The notes beneath the pieces are model-generated. The model ran no database searches. It worked only from the letters and a program-made list of their open reading frames with translations, and was not told the origin of the DNA. 64,000 nt of DNA from Bicyclus anynana (Eukaryota; Arthropoda; Insecta; Lepidoptera; Nymphalidae): positions 8,236,292 through 8,300,291 of the forward strand of contig NC_069094.1 of NCBI RefSeq assembly GCF_947172395.1, given 5' to 3'. Both the position numbers and the translations under genes were made by a program. Shown here piece by piece: positions 44,893 to 55,732 of the stretch; position 1 is the first letter of the stretch; every line of letters starts with the position of its first letter.

Positions 44893-45282
44893 TTTCGAAC
44901 GCATGAAGTGATTTTAATTTTTTTTTTTTGTATTAAAAGTGACTTACAGGCAAGTGTTCTTAGACATGTTTAATGAAAATCGGTTGAGTCGTTTAAAAGT
45001 TGTAGGGGGTGAAAGTAGGGTAGAATAACCGAATGTCTGCAAATATACTCAAGTGTGGTCTCAAATGAAAGCGCACTGAAAGAGGATATTGATGACTTGA
45101 TTTCATGATCTTTTTTTGATGAAGGTTTTTCAAAATTTTCAATTTTATGTTATTACCGTAGGAACTCCACTCATTCGTATCGTACGTATCGGACGCATCG
45201 CATCAAACGGATTTTTAATTTTACGGCAAATAAAATCCATTCGATGCTATCTCTACGATGCGGATCAGTGGACGCACTTGGT
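44893..45282. other. intergenic spacer
   Basis: Nothing is recognised. A 73-residue frame here overlaps the SINE start. Confidence 0.45.
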
Positions 45283-45592
45283 TCTTTTTTTTATTCTTTA
45301 CAAGTTAGCCGTTGACAACAATCTCACCTGCTGGTAAGTGATGATGCAATCTAAGATGGAAGCGGGCTAACTTGTTAGGAGTAGAATGAAAATCCACACC
45401 CCTTTCGGTTTCTACACAACATCTCTTGGCGGTACGTCTTTGCCGGTAGGTTGGTAACTAGCCACGGCCGAAGCCTCCCACCAGCCAGACCTGGACCAAT
45501 TAAGGAAATCGCAATCTGCCTAGCCGGGGATCGAACCCAGGACCTCCGTTTTGTAAATCCACCGCGCATACCACTGCGCCACGGAGGCCGTC
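45283..45592 (-). mobile_element. SINE-A, nearly full length
   Basis: The minus-strand head 'cctccgtggcgcagtgg', B box 'gggttcgatcccc' and tail are all well preserved. About 20 bases around 45422 are missing compared with other copies ('acaacatctcttggcggtac'). Confidence 0.93.
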
Positions 45593-46858
45593 AAAAGTAA
45601 TAAGTGTCTTATAAAAGTAGTAGCTACCTAATTCATTTGTGCTGCATAATTACTGTATTTCAACTATTTGTTACAGTTTTATTGCTGAAATAAAAGATAT
45701 TTTATGAATAACTACAGATGAGAAACGTCGCAATTTTTTTTTTGTTGAATCGTAAAAGTAATTAAGTACAAGTCTAGAATACTTAACATTATGAAAATTC
45801 CAATTATTTCACTAGAGTAACATTCAAAAAGGTCTGGTATTCGCAAGGGTCACGTTTTAAATGCCGAGATTAAAAATTCCATTTCTTAATTAAAAACTTA
45901 ATGACAACATGTTTTTGTGCCTCAACATAAGATCTTTGGATGTTTCATTTATTCGTTTTAATTAAAACTTAATTGAGAGTGTACAACTGTACATAGTCTA
46001 TATACAGTGTTCACATGAAAGATACAATATGTCTATTTATAGTCAATAATACTATATTAATGCTATTTTGAAGAATAGGCTAGTTGAATTTTTAAAATAG
46101 TCTTAAATTGTTCACGTCCGAGACGTGATTACATAAAACTTTTAAGTTTTGAAATATTTTTTTTTACCATATTGAACCAAAATGCAATCAGCCACGATTA
46201 TCTATATTTTAACTGTTTCGTGATGTCAAGTTAACTCTGAATCTTAACCAAACGGATTGTTTGATAAAAATTAGTTTGACGTTTATTCCTATAGTGAGAT
46301 CATGTAACATCGTGACGTCACAAAATGGATGACAGCATTTTTGACGGTTAGAAAAATTTAATAAATACATAATTTTTAAATCAAATTTTCTATTAAATTT
46401 GTAAGTTTAATTAATTGATATCGATATATTTCGGACCACAGAACAGAGATCGCTAAAAGCTAACGCTTTCTTATATCTGTGTTTCGGACCCTTATTCCAT
46501 GTACTACACAAAATTAATATTGTTTATATTAATGATGAGTCAACTACCCTCTTGATGGCCAGACATACTTTATTCTAGGAAGGCTGAAAGCTGGCTGAAG
46601 GCTGAAGGCTTGTCTATAGTCAAGGCGCTGTAGCTATAATGAGTTTGAATCGTGCTAGCTTTGCTTTGTTAGGGTTAAGTTGCCACCGGGGTCCAACAGT
46701 TGATAATCAGATATTGTACAGCGTTTTGAGTAGTGGACACCACATTCAAACGGATACAAACAGCGATGTGAAAGGTAATGGAATACCACTACATTATATG
46801 TTCGCATGTAAAATCATTATGGCTGATAACAATTATAAAAAGTAGAATTACATTACAT
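45593..46858. other. intergenic DNA, one short repeat
   Basis: 'Atcgctaaaagctaacgctt' at 46450 is repeated at 50964; both sit in otherwise unrelated surroundings. No gene is recognised. The 68-residue frame at 46639 has no motif. Confidence 0.4.
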
Positions 46859-47197
46859 TACATTTCACCATATATTAATAATGGCAACTTGCTAAATATG
46901 GCAGCTAGAAGAAAATTGCACTTGGCAACTCTTTTGTTTGGCATTCTTAAAGACAAAGAACCAAAATATCTCTTCGATAGATTGCATTGGGACAAAGAGT
47001 CTAGCGCCCGTTCTAACAGAGTCTGGACACTGAGAGCACCTCAACACTTTACTGCTGCGTTTCGGGGTAGTTTTAGATACGCTGCCACCAAGTGCTGGAA
47101 TAATCTACCTCCCCCCATGCGCAATGTCAGTAAGTCCAAAGCCTGGTTTAAGAAATCGGTAAAAAACCTTTTACTTTTACAACAGCAGGGTAAGTAA
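46859..47197 (+). pseudogene. non-LTR polyprotein C-terminal fragment
   Basis: The open frame ends with a C-terminal block common in jockey/CR1-type reverse transcriptase polyproteins: 'RRKLHLATLLFGILKDKEP', 'YLFDRL', 'SFRYAATKCWNNLPPPMRN'. The similarity begins near 46859. Upstream sequence is unrelated, so the copy is 5' truncated. The catalytic domain is absent. Confidence 0.8.
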
Positions 47198-47720
47198 CAG
47201 TCTCCAATCCCAGGCTCCTCACCTACCCTCTTTAAAAATTAATTAATATTAAATAGTCTCCGCGAAGGTTTTGAGGACCCAATAATTTAATTTTATTTAT
47301 TTCTACTCTATATTATATTTCTCACTGACAACTACTAATAATCTATTTAACACACTATATATATGTATATATATAAATATAATTATTTATTATGTTCTTA
47401 TTATTAATTATCAATTAGTAACACTTCTTCTTGTTGTTTCCGCCCGCGTCACCACATGGCTCCACGGAAGACCAGCGCTGCGCTGGTGCATCCATCACTA
47501 GCGTAGCACATGCTGAGTGGTGACCACTTTGGTACCACACACATCATTTTTTTGGATTTAATTTAATCATTAGTTTAATATCTTTAAATTATTAGTTTAC
47601 TATATTTTTAAAATTTCTGTCTTTTGTTTTAGGTATTTGTTGTCTTTTGTGTATTATGTGTGTGTGTGTCCAAATAAAATAATTTTCTTTCTTTCTTTTC
47701 TTTCTTTCTTTCTTTCTAAT
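47198..47720 (+). mobile_element. 3' untranslated region and tail of the same LINE
   Basis: About 500 bp follow the stop codon, then 'ccaaataaaataattttctt' (an AATAAA polyadenylation-like hexamer) and a TTTC-repeat tail at 47684-47717. Such short-repeat tails are characteristic of some non-LTR groups. Confidence 0.65.
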
Positions 47721-48294
47721 TAGCCCATCTCCGATATGAGATAGCACTAACAGAAGCAGAAGAGCTTCGAGAGGTAGCAAGGCTAAAAAATGATTAACTA
47801 AATGCTGTTTTAATTAAATTTCAAGTCATCATCATAATATCTTCCGATGTCTATTTATCACATCTCAATATTCCCTCTCCTATAAGGAGGGAAGTCTGGT
47901 TCTTTAACAGTAAACATAAAACCTGAGGGATGGTTATGAAGTTTAGTTGGTTAACAGATAATCGTTTTTATGGTGCAAGCAAATTTCGTTTTAAAATGAA
48001 ACTTCGCACATATTTTCTTTTAGTTTATGGAAACACATAAACACTTAACGTGTTGATGTGTATATTTCCCTCGCGAGCTTTTCGCCTCGTAAAATGCGCT
48101 TAAGTGTATAAGTTGGCTTTAAGAAATCTAGTGTAGTGTATTAAGTGCCTGTGTGATTATAATGTACAACTAAATTGTTGTTATCTTTTATGAATACTAT
48201 ACTAACTATCTATATTAAAAAACATTTATTAAGAAAGAAAGAAAAATATTTTTATTTGGTTGTTAAAAACTTATAACTAAGCTTTTATATTATA
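47721..48294. other. intergenic spacer
   Basis: Near 48230 'aagaaagaaagaaaaatatt' could be the tail of a second, minus-strand LINE. Nothing else is recognised. Confidence 0.4.
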
Positions 48295-48539
48295 AGGAAG
48301 CGGGCTAACTTGTTAGGATGAGGATGAAAATCCACACTCTTTCGGTTTCTACACATCATTGTACCGGAACGTTAATCGCTTATTTGCCGGAAGGGTGGTA
48401 ACTAGTCACGGCCGAAGTCTCCCACCTGCCAGACCTCGACCATTTAAGAAAACTTCAATCGACCCAGCCGGGGATCGAAGTACCTAGTACCTCCGTCATG
48501 TAAATTCACTGCGCATACCACTGCGCCACGGAGGCTGTC
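48295..48539 (-). mobile_element. SINE-A, tail missing
   Basis: The head 'agcctccgtggcgcagtgg' is at 48539 on the minus strand. The copy stops at 'agcgggctaacttg', before the A-rich tail. An ATT microsatellite (48546-48563) abuts the head. Confidence 0.88.
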
Positions 48540-48563
48540 AAATTGATTATTATTATTATTATT

Positions 48564-49367
48564 ATACAGCTGGCTTATAAGGTTGATGAATTTTATTAAT
48601 GACAAAAATGCTTTGGACCAATTGTATCGGCTTTTATCTTGATACAAGAAGTAGGATTGAATTATTTTATGCAAAGATAATTAACAATGCTAGGAATGAC
48701 AATATCAAAAAGCATAATTTCAAATAGTTTTTTAGTTTTTTTTTCATTTTAGTTTTTGCCGGCTCTTGTCAGCGGTCAAACTTTACTTACCTACTGGAAT
48801 ATTTTTTTATATATTTCATTTCTATTATGCAATTAGTTGCATCTGCTATAAGCAAATTGCTTGAGAGTACTTAATGGCATGTGCAGTTGACCTTTTATTG
48901 AAGGCTAATTGCAAAAACCTACTTGAAATGAAAGAATTTTAACTTTTTAAGTCTTGGAATTTTAATTTTGGTCATAAATGTCAATAGGCAATCAAGAATG
49001 TATATATGTACTCGTATAATGTCGATGCAGTCTATTCAACCTACATACATTGGTTTTTACACTTGAAATTCCGAGCAGATGAAATGAAACCGGAAATGAC
49101 TAAAGCTCAATACATAATTAATTAAACTTTGATAATTATAATAATATAATTTAATTTTATAACAATGATTCAGTGTAATTCTATATTTCTGTGAATCATT
49201 AATACGATTTTCGTACAAACATGACTATTTTGTGTAAATTTTGTAGCCAAATTTATTTTATTTTTAGATTCATATAAATTGGCAACGTATGGCAGAAAAT
49301 ACAACATCCCGATTTTTTCACTACATAAGTTGCAATGTTGGTTTTTTCTGACTTGATTGTATTAAAT
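48564..49367. other. AT-rich spacer
   Basis: Nothing is recognised. Confidence 0.5.
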
Positions 49368-49508
49368 ACCGGCAAAGACGTACCGCCATGCGATTTAGCG
49401 TTCCAGAACGATGCCGCGTAAAAACCTAAAGGGGTGTGGATTTTCATCCTCCTCCTAACAAGTTAGCCCGCTTCCATCTTAGATTGCATCTAACATGTAA
49501 AGAATAAA
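49368..49508 (+). mobile_element. SINE-A, 3' half
   Basis: It starts at 'accggcaaagacgtaccgcc' and runs to 'gtaaagaataaa'. The last part before the tail is shortened. Confidence 0.87.
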
Positions 49509-49560
49509 GTTTACAAGCACATTTGAAACATCAAGTATTACTATTTGTAAAGACTCTACA
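49509..49560 (+). mobile_element. non-LTR 3' tail piece
   Basis: 'Gtttacaagcacatttgaaa' and 'ctatttgtaaagactct' match 5120-5180. It adjoins the SINE tail. Confidence 0.5.
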
Positions 49561-49943
49561 TACGCTTGACATTACATCTTTGTGTGAAATACATATATAG
49601 CCACAAAACATAAAGCGCATAAGCTACGATTTTTATATCCGCGGCAGTAGCAGTAGTAGCTACGACCGTATTCTACCAACACTTTGTTAATTAATTCCTA
49701 AAAATGGTATATCAATAACATATATTTCAATTGAATATGAATAACCTTATTTTTATGTCAATCGTAATAAAAAGTACCGTGCAACACACTGCCAAAAAAC
49801 GTGAATAATTTAAAAGTACCTTACATTTATTAGTAGAGTCTTTTCAGCCCCTTGTATATGTGTATATCTTATAAAGTTCAGAGGGGTTTTAAAATAATAA
49901 TCATTTTGATTTTAGAATTTAAACTATCGTGAGTGTTATTCAT

Positions 49944-50268
49944 ATTAATTGATTATGAAACACGGCTAAAACTCACGTGATATTACGTCGGAGCATTAGT
50001 TCGGTTTGCTTACAAGAAGACGAGTCTAATCTAGGTGACATTAATGAACCGTCGGAGAGTGTAACGGAACCTTCACTCCCCGCCACTCAACCCCTCTCCG
50101 CGCGCGCAATGCGTGCAGCAGCGCGTCGCGCAGCCGCTTCGCAGTTTGGATCGTGCCGCAATGCAAGAACCAGCTCATGACTAAGGGCCCCGTATGGGTT
50201 CGAAACTAGTCGGGCATACTCCGACGTAATATAACGTGAGTTTTAGCCGTGTTTCATAATCAATTAAT
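49944..50268. mobile_element. 325-bp element with 50-bp inverted ends and GC-rich core
   Basis: The first 50 and last 50 bases are inverted copies differing at one position. Ends: ATTAATTGATTATGAAAC and its inverse. The 6-bp sequence 'attcat' lies immediately outside on both sides (49938-49943, 50269-50274), a probable target duplication. The core (50030-50200) is GC-rich and contains an open frame (49977-50180) with an Ala/Arg-rich stretch such as 'SARAMRAAARRAAASQFG', which matches no domain I know. Confidence 0.85.
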
Positions 50269-50274
50269 ATTCAT

Positions 50275-51040
50275 TTTGATCTTCAATACTATTTTTATTC
50301 ACCAATTCACCATACATACATATACATACATATGTATATATTTCACTTCACTGCTATCACTTTGTATTATACATAAATCAATACAATATAGATATACACT
50401 TCACCGCAATCACTTGGCACTTGTTGCCTCTGCGATAGCAAACGAACGACTGCCCGCAAATAAGGAACCGATAGCTTTTATACCTTGTATCATGACAATA
50501 TCTCAATTTATTATTTACAAATGTCAAAGTGTATTTCCTGTCATGATACGTCCAATGTACTGGCGTATCATGACATATCATGACTTAGTAGGACCAATAT
50601 TTAGATCACAGATGCTCCTATTTTAGTAGATCTGTGTTTGGTTTTGGGCTCACATATAACTGAAGAGACGACATTCTGAATCGAGTAAATTGTGTTGGTC
50701 GTAAATAGAGATATTCGCATACGAAGTGTAAAAACAGAGCTCGACATTGTGGATAGCGCATTAATAGCTGACAGGTTCATTAAAAGCTTACAGAACACAT
50801 TGTAACTGAATTATTTTAATCTGAAGGTTCTATATTAAATTTCGTTTTTATTCAATGAAGAGTCAACTCTCGACTGCGTGTGTCGTGTTCAGTGACGTTG
50901 CAGTTTAAGATGGTAAAGGGGTAACTTATTATAGGTAAAAGTTTAGTCTACCCACAGAACAGACATCGCTAAAAGCTAACGCTTTATTCTACCCATCTGT
51001 CTAATGGTGTCTACGTGACGGCATCTAAACCACTTGACCA
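50275..51040. other. intergenic DNA with tcatgata repeats
   Basis: At 50488-50585 'tcatgac' or 'tcatgata' motifs recur several times, partly inverted. 'Atacacttcaccgcaatcact' (50392) resembles 'atttcacttcactgctatcac' (50339). No gene. Confidence 0.4.
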
Positions 51041-51044
51041 CCAG

Positions 51045-51216
51045 ACCAGCATTATCGTTGACATATGCTAGTTGACATATATACAAAACTGAAATTCTAT
51101 GTAACAAATGCCATCCGGTGCTTACTGGTGGATATCCTTATAGTATGTGGATGACAATTTATGAATTGATTTGATGTTTATTTTAATAGGTGGAAAATAA
51201 ATACCAAAATAGTGAA
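51045..51216 (+). mobile_element. R6 element (MITE-like), copy 2
   Basis: It has 'gccatccggtgcttactggt' and 'ttgatttgatgtttatttt', and ends 'accaaaatagtgaata'. It matches 33930-34100 in opposite orientation. Confidence 0.75.
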
Positions 51217-51229
51217 TAGGCCAGTAAAA

Positions 51230-51370
51230 CAGGCTAATTCACTATCTTTGACGTAGACTAGTTAACATATACAAAATTGAGATTCTATGTGAAAATGTCA
51301 TCCGGTGCTTACTGGTGCACACAGTAGGTAAATGACAGTTTGTCGATTGATATGAAGTTTATTTACGCCA
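51230..51370 (+). mobile_element. R6 element (MITE-like), copy 3
   Basis: 'Ttcactatctttgacgtaga' to 'tgaagtttatttacgcc'. It lies head to tail behind copy 2 with only about 15-20 bases between them, and lacks the right end. Confidence 0.75.
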
Positions 51371-51503
51371 GCTGATCTGATCTAATTTAGAAAATATAAA
51401 ATACTAATTATGTTGAAAACCGCATTACCAATAGCGTCATAAAAGTCGTTTAAATTTGATGTCATTCGGAAAACTACTTATAATAATAAAGAAAATACAA
51501 ATG
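51371..51503. other. short spacer
   Basis: Nothing is recognised. Confidence 0.4.
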
Positions 51504-52022
51504 CGGTTACTTTATTTCTCAAGAATAAATTAAAAGAATAAACTTAAGGGGGTTACTTAAAGGTTACTTAAAGGGGTTACTTTATTTCAAAAGAATAAAT
51601 TAAAAGAATAAACTTAAGGAGGGTACTTAAAGGTTACTTAAAGGGTGTACTTTATTTCATAAAAATAAATTAAAAGAATAAACTTAAGGGGGTTACTTAA
51701 AGGGGTTACTTTATTTCATAAGAATAAATTAAAAGAATTAACTTTAGGGGGTTACTTAAAGGTTACTTAAAGGGGTTACTTTATTTCATAAGAATAAATT
51801 AAAAGAATAAACTTCAGGGGGTTACTTAAAGGTTATTTAAAGGGGTTACTTTATTTCATAAGAATAAATTAAAAGAATAAACTTCAGGAGGTTACTTAAA
51901 GGTTATTTAAAGGGGTTACTTTATTTCATAAGAATAAATTAAAAGAATAAACTTTAGGGGGTTACTTAAAGGTTACTTAAAGGGCTTACTTTATTTCATA
52001 AGAATAAATTAAAAGAATAATA
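51504..52022. repeat. 70-bp minisatellite, about 7.5 units
   Basis: The 'actttatttcat' landmark repeats at 51510, 51580, 51650, 51709, 51779, 51849, 51919 and 51989: steps of 70 except one of 59. The 59-bp unit has lost one of two adjacent 11-bp copies of 'ggttacttaaa'. The units are very similar, so the array is young. Confidence 0.97.
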
Positions 52023-52511
52023 AATACAAATTAATTTTATAGTGAAATTATACTGTATCAAAGTGTTGTCCCGAGTGAATGAAGACTACGTATTATACAC
52101 ATACACCGTACATAATATTATACGCCTTTGCTCGGGACAAACCGCTGCGATGCCTGAATTATTTATGAGACACATGGACTAAAGCAGACTGGATTTCTGT
52201 CAGAGATTTTTAAATAAGATTCAAATTGAATATTTCTTTTAAAATACACTGTGAGGTGAAAGAAAAGAAAATTCATTCTTTTATTACTTTTACCGAAATC
52301 TGCAATTTGTTACAAGTTAAAGTTACCTTTTTGAAGCCGAGTGCGGTACGGGAAAGTTCATGAGTTTTATAATGACGTATTGAAGTTTGTTCTTTAGCGG
52401 CGCACGAGAGTAAACGTAAGTATCTAATAAATGTAAGTTTGTTTACAAAGCTTAAAGTTGTTAAGTGAAAGCTTAAAAGATTTTTTTAAATCAATAACTT
52501 TCTCTATCACA
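52023..52511. other. intergenic spacer
   Basis: Nothing is recognised. Confidence 0.5.
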
Positions 52512-52779
52512 TCTATACTAATATTATAAAGCTGAAGAGTTCGTTTGTTTGATTGAAAGCACTAATCTCAGGAACTACTGGTCCGATTTCAAAAATTCTT
52601 TCAGTATTAGATAGCCCATTTATCGAGGAGGATATATATTATCCTCGTATTCCTACGGGAACGGGAACCACCCAGGTGAAACCGTGCGGCGTTAGCTAAG
52701 AAAGCTATATATTACATATTATCCCCGTATTCTCACGGGAACGGAAATCACGCGGGTGAAACCGCGCGGCCGTAGCTTG
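52512..52779 (+). mobile_element. Lep-Helitron with a doubled 3' module
   Basis: Start TCTATACTAATATTATAAAG. The first 3' module ends 'gtgcggcgttagctaa' at 52699. A second copy of the 3' module ('attatccccgtattctcacg', 'gcgggtgaaaccgcgcgg') follows to 52779. Confidence 0.85.
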
Positions 52780-52859
52780 TATTATATATTTAGAATAAAA
52801 GAGAAAATAATAAATACAAAACTGATTTTCTTTACCATTTATGCGGTACCGTGTCTCCA

Positions 52860-52955
52860 ATAGATTTTCCTAATCTAAGCGCCAGTGTTCGATGACGAAT
52901 CGAAAAGGATTATCCGAAAATGTTTTCCGGCATAAATAGACAGAGACTAAATGGG
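52860..52955. repeat. R7 repeat, part b, copy 2
   Basis: 'Cgaatcgaaaaggattatcc' and 'ttccggcataaatagacag' are the inverse of 34300-34400. Confidence 0.65.
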
Positions 52956-53112
52956 CAACACTTTAACGCAATTCATCTAAACCATTATAAGTTTATTATT
53001 GTTATAGGTAGTTTGAGAAACTATCGGGAATCGAATATTTATAAGGGTCAGACTACATTAATAATAAACTGACCAGTTGAAATTAATGTTGTAACCATCT
53101 TAGTCGAGTAAA

Positions 53113-53308
53113 TCTATACTAATATTATAAAGCTGAAGAATTTGTTTGTTTGTTTAATTGAATGCGCTAATCTCAGGAACTACTGGTCCGATTTGAAAAG
53201 TTATTTTTGTGTTAGATAGCTCATTTATCAAGGAAGGCTATAGGCTATATATTATCCCCGTATTCCTAAGGAAACGGGAACCGGGTAAAACCGCGCGGCG
53301 TCAGGTAG
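53113..53308 (+). mobile_element. Lep-Helitron, full-length form
   Basis: Start TCTATACTAATATTATAAAG, end 'ccgcgcggcgtcaggtag', where the final CTAG has become GTAG. It lies 0.6 kb from the copy at 52512 and is similar to it over the whole length. Confidence 0.88.
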
Positions 53309-54397
53309 TTACTTTTATACGGATTTACTTACTTTGTTCGAATGTAAAATAGATTTCTTCTTTCCTAATTTTTAGTAGCAGCCAAGAGTTGCTAGGTCGG
53401 TGGTCTTACACCCTCTGGAGAACATGCTAATCCATTGCTCCCGGTCATTAACATTCTGTTAGTGACCATTGTAGCATCAAACATATCACCTTATCAATCT
53501 ACATAGGAACAGCGAGGTGGGTTTAACCCATTTGAAGTCACTGTACGCAACTGAGTACAGATACATCCACAGGTGTAGATTGTAGAACTCGGAAAGTTAA
53601 GTAGGTTAATCATATAATTTTACTTTATTATAAAACTGTTTAGATATTTTGTTAAACATTATGCGGGTAGTCTGACATTTTTTGGTAAAAATGTCAGTTG
53701 AAGTTGCATCACGGAAACATGTTGTACGTAAGTGAATGATATTATATATATTTTCATAACCATCGATTAAAAGTTTGTTTTTTCATAACATTAGTAGAAA
53801 ATAGATGTCAAAGTAAGATTTGAATTCGAATGCAATAAGTTATTTACAACTACAATGAAACTAGGGTCATGCAAAATGTACTGTACGCGTTTGCGTACAA
53901 TGACAACATACGTTAGTAAAATAACTGGTTTAGTTTTACATATTCCTTGCAATGAATAAACAACAATTTACACTCGAGAATACTACATAGGATTTGAGGA
54001 AGCTGTTGATGGTGTTTCACGAGATAGTGATTACGATGAAAGTGATTTTGCTATCATACCACTCGATTCAAGCGCATTGACTGATGAAGAGGAAGGTGCC
54101 GAGGAGGATATAGCAGGGTGTTTCATGCCGTATGATGTACCTGATACTTTAAAGATATTTACGAATGGCAGTAACGACGATAATGATGATGAGCCACTGG
54201 CGTCAAAAAGAAGACGACAAGATTTTACCCGCCAATTCGATCCGATGCCAATCTGGCGGAAATATGCCCCTTCATCCATTTACGTCAGAACTTCAACATC
54301 ACAACGTACTTCCGAAGTCAGTGATAGGAAAAATGCGATTCGTGAAAAGCTAAGGGCCTAAACCTATACAAATATTTGAAAAGATTGTTGATATGAT

Positions 54398-55732
54398 TAG
54401 GGTAAGTCCAGGATAGATGCCCCAGTGGGATAGATGACTCGATTTTTATTTCACTATGTTAGGAGCACTGTAGGAGTTAAATTTTACTGTAAGTAACGAG
54501 TCCTCCCCCCGCAAACCTTAGTGTCGAGAGGAATTTTAACCGGAGTGCATGCGCTTAGTCTGTGTGAGTAAAAATCTTCCGCGGTGAGACGACAAAAGGC
54601 GCCAAAATAAGATTCGTAAGTACTTTCAACAGTGTATTTTTTCTCTCGCTCATAATGTCTATTTTTTTTTAATTTGTCTGCTTGCATTGAAGATTAGCCT
54701 ATGTAAACTGATAGATTTTATAGTAATTGAAACTCATCTTTTGTTTTTATCGATAAAGGTATCTATCCCCTACAAAAAGTATAGTTGCCCCGTTTTTTAT
54801 TAGGATAGATGCCCCTAAGGGCAACTATCCCCAACTGTTTATTATAAGTGTTGTATTGTAGCAGGAGAGCAAAATGCCTCGTAAATGTAAAAGAAAACAG
54901 GGTGTTGTCCTTCGTACTGTAACCTAGACCGAAATCAGTATGCTAGCAGCATTTGAAGAGATAAAAAAGAAAGAGAAATGGGTAAATCAAATTTCTAGAA
55001 TATAAGAAATACCATCTAAAACATTAAGACGAAGATTTGCCATTAATGGCAAATCTTATTTTCAAAATAACTGTATATGAACTGTTGTTTTAAATTTGAT
55101 TTACTTTTACTTTGTATTATATTGCATCATATCATTGTAGTTACTATCTGGCATAATTATTACTAAAAAAATATTATACATTTCCAGCATTTATTTTTAT
55201 TTGTTTTATGAAAACATCCTGTAATAACAAAAAACGACTCGTGGCACTTACATTCAAATTAGGAGAAGCTGGATTTCCGCCGAACCGAACAGCAATACGT
55301 CAGTTAGCATACCAGTTTGCTAAAACGCTACAGATAAAGCATAACTTTAACGAAGATGGCCAAGAAATGAAAATGAAAGTTATATAAAACACCATAAAGA
55401 CTGATTATAACAATATAGTTGTTTAATTTCAGAACAAACCAACTACAATGTTTAAACTAAGTCGCCAATCGCCACTAAGGGCAACTATCCTCAGGAGTTT
55501 TTTCATGATAAGTCATCTATCCGCCACAGTAGGCGTCTATCCCATTTTTTAGAGGTCCAAAAAATTACAATTTACACAAAATCTACACAGTCTATATCAG
55601 AACGATTCAGATAATATAGAACATTAAAAAATATATTTAATATCTCCCAAAGAACGCAATGCTCTAAGATTGTAAAATTCAGAGTTATTTAGCATTTTCG
55701 AAAAGTGGGGCATCTATCCTGGACTTACCCTA
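54398..55732 (+). mobile_element. pogo-like element inserted in the piggyBac-like element
   Basis: Perfect 25-bp inverted ends, beginning GGGTAAGTCCAGGATAG, flanked by TA on both sides (the TA duplication of Tc1/mariner/pogo elements). A decayed N-terminal frame at 54874 gives 'MPRKCKRKQG' and later 'PSKTLRRRF', the HTH-type DNA-binding start of pogo transposases. A second piece (55237-55387) gives 'LGEAGFPPNRTAIRQLAYQF'. The catalytic DDE region is missing, so it is a deletion derivative. Confidence 0.87.
54874..55387 (+). pseudogene. pogo-like transposase N-terminal remains
   Basis: Two blocks: residues from 54874 to about 55070 (psq/CENP-B-like helix-turn-helix, with in-frame stops after 'RTVT' and 'SRI') and 55237-55387 ('AYQFAKTLQIKHNFNED', stop). 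The region between them is AT-rich and unreadable. Neither the second helix-turn-helix nor the DDE domain is present. Confidence 0.75.

Noticed and set aside
46441..46490. Possible regulatory palindrome around 'gctaaaagctaacgc', repeated at 50964
   Set aside because: It is a short shared repeat only; no symmetry beyond a few bases and no gene next to either copy.
51504..52022. CRISPR-like array of 70-bp steps
   Set aside because: All of the 70 bp is repeated, so there are no spacers; there are no cas genes.
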